This document shows, piece after piece, positions 9,106 to 18,856 of a stretch of 64,000 bases of DNA (position 1 is its first letter; each line of letters begins with the position of its first letter). Source of the DNA: Gimesia chilikensis. GTDB taxonomy: Bacteria; Planctomycetota; Planctomycetia; Planctomycetales; Planctomycetaceae. A model generated the notes under the pieces. The model was not told the origin of the DNA and searched no databases. It saw only the letters and a program-made list of their open reading frames with translations. The stretch is taken from the NCBI RefSeq assembly GCF_008329715.1, contig NZ_VTSR01000005.1, forward strand, positions 558,001 through 622,000. The letters are read 5' to 3'. The translations under genes were made by a program, and so were the position numbers.

Positions 9106-10296
9106 TCAGTATTCCTTCAGTATCGGAAGAATCTCTGTCTGGCGCTCCCCGGCTGTAACATGGACTTTGCAGGCTTCATCTACAAAGACATTGATCTCAC
9201 TGCGTACCCCGAACTCGGGTAGATAGATTCCCGGCTCGATCGAAAAGCAGGTCTGAGGCAGGATGAGCCGTTCCTCATGAGTTTCCAGGTTATCCATGTT
9301 GGCACCATTCCCGTGGGTCTCCTGTCCAATGCTGTGACCAGTGCGGTGCACGAAGTACTCGCCATACCCCGCTGCTTCGATGACATCGCGACAGGCCTGA
9401 TCCACTTCCCAGCCTTGAAGTGGCTTACCAGAAGCAAAAGCTTCTTCCACTATGGTAATGCCGGCATCACGTGCTTCCGCCACGATCTGAAAGATCTTCG
9501 AGTACGCTTCCGGAACTTCAGTTCCTGCAAAGCCAACGCGGGTCATGTCACTGTAAACACCACGGGGGACATCACACTTGGCCCACAGGTCAACCAGAAC
9601 AAAATCCCCTTCACGGATCGCCGTATCTGTGCCGGTACCCGTTTCATAATGTGGATTTCCACTGTGTGCTTCACGCGCTACAATCGGAGGGTGATACGTC
9701 GTCAGGCCCGTCTCTTCAAAGTGTGCCATGATCACATCACAGACGGCCTGTTCTTCGATACTCCCATGCTCGCGAATCTGACGGGCGATGAATGACCAGG
9801 CAACCTCAAACGCTTTGTCGGTACTGACGCCTGCACGCTGATGCAGTTCCCATTGCTCCTGATCCCAGACCGCTTCAAACAGTTGCACCAGATCTCCAGA
9901 GGGCACTATGGAGTCGACCGATTCGCGCACCAGTTCCACCGTTCCAGCATCCACTCGGGAAATGTAAGGATTGGCATTGCGCGGTGAATACTCCATCGCA
10001 ACCTGACCGGTTCCTTTCAGAATCGACGCAAGGCCCGCTTCCAGCTCCTGCCACTTGAGGTAAACAACCTTGTCCCCCGGCAGATGATCGAGTACTCCCG
10101 ATTCAATTCGGTGGACCAGTTTCAGGGGTGTCCCCACTCGGGGAACAAAGTAAAAAAAGCGACGAGAGCCGATGGCTGCTTCGGGAATATCCAGGATCCG
10201 CAGGGCCAACACGTTACTGCCACGAAAATCGTAAAATAGCCAGCCGTCCATCTGAAACTGGTCTAACGCAGCCTGTACCCGGGAAAGATCGAACAT
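9106..10296 (-). CDS. M24-family metallopeptidase (Xaa-Pro dipeptidase/aminopeptidase P type)
   Basis: About 396 residues from the ATG at 10296; the open frame extends 116 codons further upstream but that extension is basic, cysteine-rich and unlike the family, so it is excluded. The N-terminal creatinase-like domain starts MFDLSRVQAAL. The pita-bread catalytic domain shows the dinuclear metal ligands: Asp in VLVDLWAK, Asp in GVYSDMTRVG, His in HRTGHSIG, Glu in FSIEPGIYLPE and Glu in VRSEINVFV. It would remove or cleave dipeptides with proline in second position in the cytoplasm. No operon partner is seen. Confidence 0.88.
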   Translation of the reverse strand: MFDLSRVQAALDQFQMDGWLFYDFRGSNVLALRILDIPEAAIGSRRFFYFVPRVGTPLKLVHRIESGVLDHLPGDKVVYLKWQELEAGLASILKGTGQVAMEYSPRNANPYISRVDAGTVELVRESVDSIVPSGDLVQLFEAVWDQEQWELHQRAGVSTDKAFEVAWSFIARQIREHGSIEEQAVCDVIMAHFEETGLTTYHPPIVAREAHSGNPHYETGTGTDTAIREGDFVLVDLWAKCDVPRGVYSDMTRVGFAGTEVPEAYSKIFQIVAEARDAGITIVEEAFASGKPLQGWEVDQACRDVIEAAGYGEYFVHRTGHSIGQETHGNGANMDNLETHEERLILPQTCFSIEPGIYLPEFGVRSEINVFVDEACKVHVTAGERQTEILPILKEY

Positions 10297-10582
10297 CGTC
10301 TCATTGCCTGCTGATTCAGAGTAAGCGAGTGGTAGATACGGAACATATTTGCCGTTACCCAAATCAATGTAAGACCTTAGAAATATTATTTCAAGAAGAG
10401 ATCCGCAGCGGCATCCCTCAAACTGAACGAACTTCCGGGAAAAACCCTCTGTTTGCCGGTGCTTTCTGTTGCGTATCCTCGTAGTGGTCTGGACAATAAA
10501 CGCCGGTTTTGAGATTCCCCGATCTAAATTGCAACAAATCAGACATTTCTTATTTTTAATCTGAGACTGAGGAGAAATTACG

Positions 10583-11986
10583 ATTTCCACTGTATCGACT
10601 GAACTTGCATTCCAGAAGTGTATTTCACCTGATTGTGAGGCCACCTATTCTCTGGATGAAGTATTAACCGGTTGCCCCAAATGTGGCGAGCTGCTTGATG
10701 TCACTTATCAGTGGGACCAGGTACCGCTGCCTCAGTCATTACGTGATTTCGAAAAACGCTGGAGCCATCGCAATCGACCACTCGATTTCAGTGGTGTCTG
10801 GCGGTTCCGCGAACTACTCCCCTTTGCCAGCGACGAACAGATCGTCACGATCGGCGAAGGCCAGACGATGCTCAAAACCTCTCAGCCTGTCGCTCGCTAT
10901 GTTGGTGTCAACGATGATGGCCTGTTCCTGCAATACGAAGGACTGAACCCTTCCGGCAGCTTTAAAGATAACGGGATGACAGCCGCGTCTACCCATGCGA
11001 CCATGGTTGGCGCAAAAGTCGCCGCCTGTGCTTCTACCGGAAACACCAGCGCCTCACTGGCCGTCTATGCCAGTGTCGCTCAGAAATTCAAAGTCGTCGT
11101 TTTCGTTGGCAGTGGAAAAATCGCGTTTGGCAAACTGTCACAGGCACTGGATTATGGTGCGAAGACCATTCAGATCCAGGGAGACTTCGACGATGCTCTC
11201 GCACGCGTGCGAGAAGTCTGTCAGACCGAAGGCATCTACCTCTGCAACAGCGTCAATCCCTTCCGTCTCGAAGGCCAGAAGTCGATCATGTATCGCGTCC
11301 TGGAAGGACTCGACTGGCAGGTGCCGGACTGGATCGTTGTTCCCGGCGGAAACCTGGGGAACTCCAGCGCATTCGGCAAAGCGTTCATGGAACTCAAGGC
11401 ACTCGGTCTGATCGATCGGATTCCGCGTCTGGCGATCATCAACGCCCAGGGCGCCAACACTCTGTATCAGCTCTATGAAAAAGAGGGGCTCCGCTGGAAC
11501 GGTGGCCGCTACGACCGCGATCGCTCTACCGATTTCTTCACGAAAATGGATCAGGAAGATCGCCGGGCATCCACTCTGGCCAGTGCGATCGAAATCAATC
11601 GCCCCGTCAATTTCTCTAAATCACTCCGTGCCCTCGATGTCTGTGACGGCATCGTGCGTGAAGTCAGTGATCAGCAGATACTGGATGCCAAAGCCCAGGT
11701 CGGCGCTGGTGGTCTCGGCTGCGAACCTGCCAGTGCAGCAAGCGTCGCTGGAGCCCGACTCCTTAAAGAAGAAGGCGTCATTGCCGCCGGCGATCGCGTC
11801 GTCTGCATTCTGACCGGGCATCAGCTGAAAGATCCCAACGCGACCGTAGCATACCACTCTGCGACTGATGAACATCTGGATGAAAAACTGATGAATCATG
11901 GCGTAAACAAAACGCCTTTTTCGAACGGACCTATTGTCGTCGAGAATGATTTAGATAAAATAATAAATGTGATTCGATCTTTCTAA
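10583..11986 (+). CDS. thrC: Threonine synthase with non-ATG start
   Basis: PLP enzyme converting O-phosphohomoserine to threonine. The first in-frame ATG (10868) would cut off an N-terminal zinc-ribbon (C13-x4-C18 and C31-x2-C34) and about 50 further residues that match the family. The frame is open from 10571 back to a stop at 10568-10570, and that stretch contains no ATG, GTG or TTG. A GGAG at 10571-10574 sits eight bases before ATT (10583) and five before ACG (10580), so initiation at one of these rare codons is inferred; coordinates use the ATT. The PLP lysine is Lys128 in SGSFKDNG, with the glycine-rich phosphate loop [11 protein letters not shown]. The protein is about 467 residues, a normal length. 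Confidence 0.9.
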   Translation: MSTVSTELAFQKCISPDCEATYSLDEVLTGCPKCGELLDVTYQWDQVPLPQSLRDFEKRWSHRNRPLDFSGVWRFRELLPFASDEQIVTIGEGQTMLKTSQPVARYVGVNDDGLFLQYEGLNPSGSFKDNGMTAASTHATMVGAKVAACASTGNTSASLAVYASVAQKFKVVVFVGSGKIAFGKLSQALDYGAKTIQIQGDFDDALARVREVCQTEGIYLCNSVNPFRLEGQKSIMYRVLEGLDWQVPDWIVVPGGNLGNSSAFGKAFMELKALGLIDRIPRLAIINAQGANTLYQLYEKEGLRWNGGRYDRDRSTDFFTKMDQEDRRASTLASAIEINRPVNFSKSLRALDVCDGIVREVSDQQILDAKAQVGAGGLGCEPASAASVAGARLLKEEGVIAAGDRVVCILTGHQLKDPNATVAYHSATDEHLDEKLMNHGVNKTPFSNGPIVVENDLDKIINVIRSF

Positions 11987-12106
11987 TCATAACAACGCGC
12001 TGGAAGATTCCTGTAATTGAAACGAAATCTTAATGCACATCAGTGTGTTTCAGCTTCATAACAAAGCGATACTTTAACCGGTGAGAATTAAGATAAGGGA
12101 AAAGGA

Positions 12107-12601
12107 ATGAGCACACCCTTTGAGGAATTGGAATACTTGGCTGACTTTCTACCCGAGGAAGGAGAGTCAGTAATTGTTTCACGGAATCATGGTGAACTGG
12201 TCTGTGAAAATTTCCAGAAAGAGCGTCCACTGGATGAAATGGCCAGTCCCGAATTCTACGGGCATCTGGTACACGCCAACGAACGGCTCAATGCCCTGGT
12301 CGCCCGTCCGGTCTGGATCGCGCTATTGACCTGGTTCTGGGCCTGCGTTCTCATCCATCGCCAAATGGAACTGAGCTGGGATGGCTGGTACCTGGATCTG
12401 GGACTGGGCCTGGTCGCCATGGCAGTCTGCTATGCCGCAATCCGCTTCCGCCAGGATCGCTACTTCAAAGACGAAGTACGCCCCACCTTGAACCGCCAGA
12501 TGTATGGCAGCAACCTGAGCAAATACGCCCTGGTCGGTGTGATCAGACAACGTCCGGAACTGCGTACCCTGCTGGATACGCTCTCACGATCGCTAAACTG
12601 A
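12107..12601 (+). CDS. Small two-pass membrane protein, unknown function
   Basis: Protein of 164 residues. The first 65 residues are acidic and soluble. Two hydrophobic helices follow (about 65-82 with [15 protein letters not shown], and about 95-113 with [15 protein letters not shown]), then a basic C-terminal tail of about 50 residues. No family is recognised. AAGGGAAAAGGA precedes the ATG. The last nine bases overlap the end of ribD on the other strand. Confidence 0.6.
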   Translation: MSTPFEELEYLADFLPEEGESVIVSRNHGELVCENFQKERPLDEMASPEFYGHLVHANERLNALVARPVWIALLTWFWACVLIHRQMELSWDGWYLDLGLGLVAMAVCYAAIRFRQDRYFKDEVRPTLNRQMYGSNLSKYALVGVIRQRPELRTLLDTLSRSLN

Positions 12602-13756
12602 TTTTGGTTCCACAGAACCTTCACACTCTGAAGCCTGATACACCACCCGTCCGTGCAAGTAGAGATCGGACTCCAGCTGCTGCACTTCCAGTTCTGTGAT
12701 GTTTTCAAATGAGGGAATCTGATCAAGGCCGATTCCCGCCATGGGTGTGATCGCGGCCGCTCCACCAACAAGCTTCGGAGCGAGGAATACGTGCACCTCG
12801 TCTATCAGCCCTGCATCGAAACCAGATCCGAGCAACCCTCCGCCTCCTTCGATCAGCACGTTTGTCATCTCTCTACGCCCCAGCTCCCTCATGAATGATG
12901 TGAGGTCAGGGCGGGTTGAACCAGCGTCTCCTGCTATCAGACACACTTCGACCCCAGCCTGTTCCAGCCGTTGAATATTTTCCGCTGGCGCTGATGGATG
13001 AGCCACCACGAGTACCGGAGCCTCAGAGATGGTACGAACCAGCTTTGACTCACATGAGAGCGTCGCCTGAGAATCAACGACAATTCGCGTGAGTGTTCTT
13101 TTTCCTGCAGGTCGCGCAGTCAGCAGGGGATCGTCCGATAGTGCCGTTTGATGCCCCACCATGATTGCATCCATACGTCCCCGCAGCTCATGCACGATTT
13201 CACGTGACCTGCTGTTGGAGATCCACTGCGAATGCCCTGTGCGGCTGGCTATCTTTCCGTCGAACGTCATGGCCCATTTGGCATGTACCCAGGGCAACCC
13301 CTGTGTTACCCGCTTAACAAAAGGCCTCACCAGTCGCTGTGCTTCTGCTTCTAAAAGTCCGACTTCGACTTCAATCCCGGCTGCTTTGAGATCAGCGATT
13401 CCACCACCGTCCACATGCGGAGCGGGATCGCGCATCGCAATCACAACTTTTTTCACACCCGCCTGTATCAATGCCTGGGAACAGGGGCCGGTCTTCCCCT
13501 GATGGCAACAGGGTTCCAGGGTCACATAAACAGTCGCCCCCCTGGCCTTGTCCTTTGCCATTTGAAGCGCGTGGATCTCAGCATGGGGACCACCACACTT
13601 TTGATGATAGCCTTCCCCCAGGAGCTGTAGCCGATCATCTACGATCACCGAGCCCACAGCGGGGTTGGGTTCTACAAAACCTTGCCCCAGGTGGGCCAGT
13701 TCCAGGGCACGCTGCATGACAGCTTCAGGACTGGAAAACTGACTGATCGGATCCAC
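12593..13756 (-). CDS. ribD: Bifunctional riboflavin biosynthesis protein RibD
   Basis: Deaminase plus reductase that carry out the second and third steps from GTP to riboflavin. The N-terminal cytidine-deaminase-like domain has the zinc site H58-A-E60 together with Cys83 and Cys92 in PCCHQGKTGPC. The C-terminal DHFR-like reductase domain begins near WVHAKWAMTFDGKIA and includes HQTALSDDPLLTAR and VLIEGGGGLLGSG. The length of 387 residues is typical. No other rib genes are adjacent. It is convergent with, and overlaps by nine bases, the small membrane protein gene. Confidence 0.95.
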   Translation of the reverse strand: MDPISQFSSPEAVMQRALELAHLGQGFVEPNPAVGSVIVDDRLQLLGEGYHQKCGGPHAEIHALQMAKDKARGATVYVTLEPCCHQGKTGPCSQALIQAGVKKVVIAMRDPAPHVDGGGIADLKAAGIEVEVGLLEAEAQRLVRPFVKRVTQGLPWVHAKWAMTFDGKIASRTGHSQWISNSRSREIVHELRGRMDAIMVGHQTALSDDPLLTARPAGKRTLTRIVVDSQATLSCESKLVRTISEAPVLVVAHPSAPAENIQRLEQAGVEVCLIAGDAGSTRPDLTSFMRELGRREMTNVLIEGGGGLLGSGFDAGLIDEVHVFLAPKLVGGAAAITPMAGIGLDQIPSFENITELEVQQLESDLYLHGRVVYQASECEGSVEPKSV

Positions 13757-13825
13757 GGCCTAAATCACTTTTCTTCAGGTGAGAGCATTGAGTTGATCCT
13801 GTCCCGCAGAATCAACTCTGGATGA

Positions 13826-16015
13826 TTACGATTGGCCCGGCAGCCAGAGTTTCGACCCCGAACCGGAATCCGTCTCGGGCGTCGCTTCACCAGGCGACCA
13901 GATCCCTTCGCTGGAAACATTGCCTGCCAGATCACCGGTATCTAACAGGGATGATTCTTTCATCCAGGGAAGATCCAGATCAAAGGCCTGTGCGAATGCC
14001 TTCAGGTATTCTCTGATCTGAGGCATCTTTTTCCCGTACTTGTCCCAGATCTCTTTCATGAAATCAGAGAGCCCTGGATCCGAAGTGTCTTCCAGCCGGA
14101 AAGACAACTCACGCATCTTCCACTGGAGTTCATTCTCAAACGCCTGACTCGCCTGCGCGTTTTCCTGACCTTTGTGAATCCAGGACAGCATCTCTTCACG
14201 CTGATTCTTCTTATGACAGATCTCTGTCAGCGTAGTGTAGACGCGATCCAGGTCGACTTCTTTTTTGCATTCATCCCGGCTGAGAACTTCGATCAACACG
14301 TCATACAGAAAACGGGGATGCCGAATCAATAAAGCCCGATTAAAGATATACATCAATTGCCGATCGCTCAATTCCTTAACCGGAATCCGGTTCTGTGTCA
14401 TTGAGGAACAGGTATTGAACTGGGACGACTCGTCAATCTCCAGTGCAGGCAGCTCGGAAACTTCCAGCGCGGGAGACAGCTCTGTGAAGTCCAGGAAATG
14501 GCCCAGCGAAAGCGTCTGTGCGTCCAGAACATACACGGCCGCGGTCAGTGATACTTTGAGACTCTCATCCTTCGCCGCTTCAACAGGCGTTTTCCCGTCC
14601 AGTCCTGCCAGGGGAGTTTCCGGCCACGTCTTGGAAAGCAGTACTTTCCACTGCTCCGCTTCCAGTTCCCGTCGTTTGAGAATGGGCATTTTCTGAGGGA
14701 AGCTCCAGCGGAAAAAGAGAGGCCACTGCTCAGTAGGCACGGGTGAAAGCGGAGTCCCCGCATCTTCACTTTCCGGCTCCACTTCCTGCAGGCCACACTC
14801 AGTTTTCCCGTCTTTCCCGAGAGCGTCTGCGAAAATTTCTTCCGCTTGTGTCAGTTGATCACCCTCGTAGGCGTACAATCGAATGTTCGCTTTATGCCCC
14901 AGCTGGCGATCTGCATCAAAGACATCAATATCACCAATTACCGTGGGGACATTTTCGAGAGTGATCGCCTCGCCGCGGGATTCGGCATCAAGTTCGGTGT
15001 TGAGGATTTGATAATACGCAACAGGAGTCGTCTCCTCCTGATCCTGTGGCGGTGGAACATTCCCTCTTAAAACCTGCGGGTGCTGATCCAGCAGGCCCAG
15101 GAATTTCGCAAGTGATTCGACCTCGTAAATCTTTTCGATCGAATTGACAACTTCAGCCGTATTATTCAGATCCAGCAGTTGAGCCAGTGTTTCCAGCTCA
15201 ACAGCTTCAGCAAATTCCGATTCCAGTTTCGCAGCCTGATGAAACAGTTCGGCGGCCTTGACTTCATCTGTCGCCCAGGCATAACAGAAGGCTGCGTTTT
15301 TCCAGAGGATGACCAGCCCGGTCGCTTCTGCCAGCTGTTTAAACAGACCTGCAGCGGAACGATAACATCCCAGATTTGCCAGGCGCTGTGCTTTCTCAAA
15401 AGTGGTCTGCTGTTCGCTCTCTTCGAGGGGACAGCGTTCCAGGACATGCACTCCCCGGAACTGATACGGGATTTGATCATCCCCGTCAAACTCCAGCAGG
15501 TTCATAAACAGGTTCTGCTGATATTCCTGTGAAGCCACTCGCATCGCCAAGGCGAAATGTTCCCGGGCCGCCAGGTAATAACCGCGCATCTGCAGGGCAA
15601 TCGCGATACTGATCGCCAGAGGAGTCGCCAGACTGACATCGACGGCGGCACACTTCTGAAACGCCGTATAAATGGTTTTTTGGGACTGCTTGTATCCATG
15701 TGCCAGAAACGAAGAAGTCGCCAGCAGAGAATGGGCGGCCGGATGATCCGGTTCTCGCTCCAGGCATTCATTCAATGGAACCAGTGCGTCTTCAAAACGC
15801 CGCTCAGCCATCAGGATCTGAGCTTCAGTAATGTAGCTCAAAGGTTGTTCGGGATATTTCTTTTTCAGTCGATCCAGAAGTTGCAATGCTGTCGCCGTCT
15901 GATGAGTCTCATGCAGATGCGATATTTTGCTGACCTCGTCTCCAATCGAGTGACAGCAAAACTTATATTTTTTCCCGCTGTTGCAGGGACAGGGATCATA
16001 GGGATCAATACTCAT
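13826..16015 (-). CDS. SEC-C motif and TPR-like repeat protein
   Basis: About 729 residues from the ATG at 16015, which directly precedes the zinc-binding SEC-C motif DPCPCNSGKKYKFCC; the 36-codon upstream extension is judged non-coding. After the SEC-C motif come TPR-like helical repeats (about 30-330; for example PLSYITEAQILMAERRFEDA). The rest is an acidic region with no recognised fold, ending in helical segments. SEC-C motifs bind zinc and often mediate contact with SecB or ribosomes, so a chaperone or adaptor role is possible but not shown. No operon partner is evident. Confidence 0.75.
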   Translation of the reverse strand: MSIDPYDPCPCNSGKKYKFCCHSIGDEVSKISHLHETHQTATALQLLDRLKKKYPEQPLSYITEAQILMAERRFEDALVPLNECLEREPDHPAAHSLLATSSFLAHGYKQSQKTIYTAFQKCAAVDVSLATPLAISIAIALQMRGYYLAAREHFALAMRVASQEYQQNLFMNLLEFDGDDQIPYQFRGVHVLERCPLEESEQQTTFEKAQRLANLGCYRSAAGLFKQLAEATGLVILWKNAAFCYAWATDEVKAAELFHQAAKLESEFAEAVELETLAQLLDLNNTAEVVNSIEKIYEVESLAKFLGLLDQHPQVLRGNVPPPQDQEETTPVAYYQILNTELDAESRGEAITLENVPTVIGDIDVFDADRQLGHKANIRLYAYEGDQLTQAEEIFADALGKDGKTECGLQEVEPESEDAGTPLSPVPTEQWPLFFRWSFPQKMPILKRRELEAEQWKVLLSKTWPETPLAGLDGKTPVEAAKDESLKVSLTAAVYVLDAQTLSLGHFLDFTELSPALEVSELPALEIDESSQFNTCSSMTQNRIPVKELSDRQLMYIFNRALLIRHPRFLYDVLIEVLSRDECKKEVDLDRVYTTLTEICHKKNQREEMLSWIHKGQENAQASQAFENELQWKMRELSFRLEDTSDPGLSDFMKEIWDKYGKKMPQIREYLKAFAQAFDLDLPWMKESSLLDTGDLAGNVSSEGIWSPGEATPETDSGSGSKLWLPGQS

Positions 16016-16265
16016 AACCTCGGCCTTCTTGGTTTCCAGGATGGGTATTTGGCGGACGGGCAGCTCTCTCGGAAAACAGCGTACTGATACAGGTTCGAAG
16101 TAGAGTGTCTGCTGAATGACCATCAGAATTCAGCAGGTCATCATATCATATCAGAAACGCGCATGACACGCGCTGTCGATACACTTCTCTAAGAAAATGC
16201 AGACTCTCACAGGAGCGCAGAGCAGCCTGCCGCCTGATCCCAGTTCGAGCAGAAATGAGCGATTA

Positions 16266-17411
16266 TCAGCTGTCCAAAGCCTGCTTCAAATCTGCCACCA
16301 GATCGTCCGGGTTTTCAATCCCTACAGATACACGAACGGTCTTTTCAGTGATCCCTGCCTCACGGCGTGCCGCTTCTGTCATGGAAGCGTGGCTCATGCT
16401 CTCCGGATATTCGATGAGAGACTCGACGCCACCCAGTGATTCAGCCAGCAGAAACAGCTTGGAGTTCAGCATCACTTTCTCGGCAACCGGACGCCCGTCT
16501 TTAACATCGAAACTCAGCATCCCACCAAAGCCACTCTGCTGACGCTTAGCCAGCTCATGATGCGGGTGCGATTCCAGTCCCGGATAATAGACGCGTTCGA
16601 CTTTGGGATGCGCTTCCAGCATCTGTGCCAGAGCCATCGCTCCCCGCTGATGCGCTTCCATACGTGCTCCCAGGGTCTTCACCCCACGCAACACCAGCCA
16701 GGCATCAAAGGGAGAACATCCCAGTCCCAGTGCATTGGAAATATAGGCGACCCGTTCAGCCAGCTCGTCTGTCCGCGAAATCACACAGCCTCCCACCACA
16801 TCGGAATGGCCGTTCAAATACTTCGTCGTCGAGTGCAGAACAATGTCGACTCCATATTCAATGGGCCGCTGCAGATAAGGAGAGCAGAAAGTATTATCGG
16901 CGATCGTAATGATTCCCGAGCCTGTCTCGGCTGCTACTTTCGTCACAGCCTGGATGTCGACCAGATTCAACAGAGGATTGCTGGGTGTCTCGATCCAGAT
17001 TGCCTTGGTTTCCGGAGTAATGGCCGCACGGACGTTTTCAATGTCACCCATCTTGACGAAGGAGAATTTAATTCCCCATTTGGTGAAGACGTCTGCGAAC
17101 AGGCGGTAGGTACCACCGTAAATGTCATCGCCGGCGATGATGTGATCGCCGGGTTTAAACAGATGCAGGGCCAGTGTGATGGCAGCCATACCGGTGGCAG
17201 TAGCGCGACAGCTGACGCCCCCCTCCAGAGCCGCGATGTTCTCTTCCATCGCACTTCGCGTCGGGTTTCCGCTACGTGTGTAATCGAATCCTTTGTGACT
17301 CTCCAGGCTGTCCCAGTAGAAAGTCGAGGAAGTATAGATCGGAGTCGTACAGCTGTTAAAGGTACTGTCCTTGTCGACTCCGGTATGAACACACTTTGTT
17401 TCAAAACGCAT
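16266..17411 (-). CDS. Cystathionine gamma-synthase/gamma-lyase family PLP enzyme
   Basis: Trans-sulfuration enzyme of 381 residues. Landmarks are YTRSGNPTR (phosphate-contacting Tyr/Arg), the Cys/Met-metabolism stretch around TATGMAAITLAL, ETPSNPLL, ADNTFCSPYLQRP and the PLP lysine in HSTTKYLNGHSDVVGG. Sequence alone does not separate the synthase (MetB) from the lyase (MccB/CTH). It lies downstream of the cysteine synthase gene on the same strand, with 259 bases between them, so the two probably serve cysteine/methionine interconversion. Confidence 0.88.
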   Translation of the reverse strand: MRFETKCVHTGVDKDSTFNSCTTPIYTSSTFYWDSLESHKGFDYTRSGNPTRSAMEENIAALEGGVSCRATATGMAAITLALHLFKPGDHIIAGDDIYGGTYRLFADVFTKWGIKFSFVKMGDIENVRAAITPETKAIWIETPSNPLLNLVDIQAVTKVAAETGSGIITIADNTFCSPYLQRPIEYGVDIVLHSTTKYLNGHSDVVGGCVISRTDELAERVAYISNALGLGCSPFDAWLVLRGVKTLGARMEAHQRGAMALAQMLEAHPKVERVYYPGLESHPHHELAKRQQSGFGGMLSFDVKDGRPVAEKVMLNSKLFLLAESLGGVESLIEYPESMSHASMTEAARREAGITEKTVRVSVGIENPDDLVADLKQALDS

Positions 17412-17670
17412 AGCTAACCATCCAATATCATGATTTGTCGATGTAAAAGGTCCCGCACGATGACCCGAAACTGCAGGTTCTGTCCGCTAGACACCAGATA
17501 CTGATTCAGGTTCTGGCCGCTGCAGGTTTAGTGAAGAATACAGACCTGAACCGCTGGCTGCCACTCAACAGACACCTCAACTGCGCACGAATTGATCTGT
17601 ACAGGGTTCACGTAACCTTAGCAATCCACGAACCCATGGTCTGACAACCACTTGCCAACTGGCCCGTAGA

Positions 17671-18600
17671 TTAACGCGCCTCATCAAATAATGGCGTCGA
17701 CAGGTAACGCTCACCCGAATCGGGCAGAATCACAACAATGGTTTTACCTTCTGCTTCAGGGCGTTTGGCAATCTCCAGGGCAGCATGCATCGCTGCACCA
17801 CAACTGATGCCGCAGGTGATCCCTTCTTTTTTGGCGATCAGACCAGCCATTTCGAAGGCTTCATCGTCGGTAACCTGGATCACTTCATCGATCAATGAGG
17901 TATCGCAGTTACCGGGAATAAACCCGGCTCCGATCCCTTGAATCTTATGTTTTCCAGGCTCACCGCCAGACAGAACCGGACTGCTCGTCGGCTCGACTGC
18001 CACCGATTTCACATCGAGCCCCTGATCCGTCTTCAGAAACCGTGAAATACCGGTAATTGTTCCACCGGTCCCCACCCCAGCGACAATGTAATCGACTTTG
18101 CCCTCGGTATCCTTCAGAATTTCAGGCCCCGTGGTTTTGAAGTGAATTTCCGGATTCGCCGGGTTTTCGAACTGTTGTGGCATGAAGAATTCCGGGCTGG
18201 CAGCCAGCTCTTCTGCTTTCTGAATCGCGCCTTTCATACCGTCAGCCCCGGGTGTCAGTACTAGGTTGGCACCGAAGCCTTTCAACATCAGACGTCGTTC
18301 TACGGACATCGAATCAGGCATGGTCAGGGTTAACTGGTATCCGCGGGCTGCACAAACGAAAGAAAGTGCAATGCCGGTGTTACCACTGGTCGGCTCCACC
18401 ACCTGCATTCCAGGCTTCAGTTTCCCGCTCTTTTCCGCATCCCAGATCATGTTCGCACCGATGCGGCACTTAACGCTGTACGCCGGATTTCGACCTTCGA
18501 CTTTGGCCAGGATTGTCGCCTTCAACCCTTCCGTCAAATGGTTGACCTTAACCAGAGGGGTCCGACCGATTGTTTCAGAGTTATCTTGATAAATGGGCAT
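17671..18600 (-). CDS. cysK: Cysteine synthase (O-acetylserine sulfhydrylase)
   Basis: PLP enzyme of 309 residues making cysteine from O-acetylserine and sulfide. The N-terminus shows [10 protein letters not shown]. The PLP lysine is in AYSVKCRIG, where many CysK proteins have SVKDRI, so Asp is replaced by Cys here. The substrate loop [12 protein letters not shown] and the glycine loop [14 protein letters not shown] are intact, and the C-terminal [12 protein letters not shown] is the standard CysK ending. AAAGAG precedes the ATG. The 256 bases upstream hold no gene that I can support. Confidence 0.93.
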   Translation of the reverse strand: MPIYQDNSETIGRTPLVKVNHLTEGLKATILAKVEGRNPAYSVKCRIGANMIWDAEKSGKLKPGMQVVEPTSGNTGIALSFVCAARGYQLTLTMPDSMSVERRLMLKGFGANLVLTPGADGMKGAIQKAEELAASPEFFMPQQFENPANPEIHFKTTGPEILKDTEGKVDYIVAGVGTGGTITGISRFLKTDQGLDVKSVAVEPTSSPVLSGGEPGKHKIQGIGAGFIPGNCDTSLIDEVIQVTDDEAFEMAGLIAKKEGITCGISCGAAMHAALEIAKRPEAEGKTIVVILPDSGERYLSTPLFDEAR

Positions 18601-18856
18601 ATTAACGCTCTTTCAATGAGGGGAACTTCCAGATGAATGTTCAAATACGGACCTGTGACTGAAAGATTGCCAGTCTTGGCGTAAACAGTTAAGGGACTGG
18701 AATTTGACAATCCTCGTCAGCTCGCCTGTATTATGTAAGATCGCTGAAAATGAGGCAATCCCTATCTCAACCCCCTCCAAATAGCGAAGTTGGGGCAAAT
18801 GCAGGCAATTACGCCTGCAGATCAGGTGTCAGCGGCGCCCGATATCTGGAATGCGG

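Noticed and set aside
10297..10644. N-terminal extension of the M24 peptidase frame
   Set aside because: Basic, cysteine-rich and unlike the family; it also overlaps the threonine synthase start region on the other strand.
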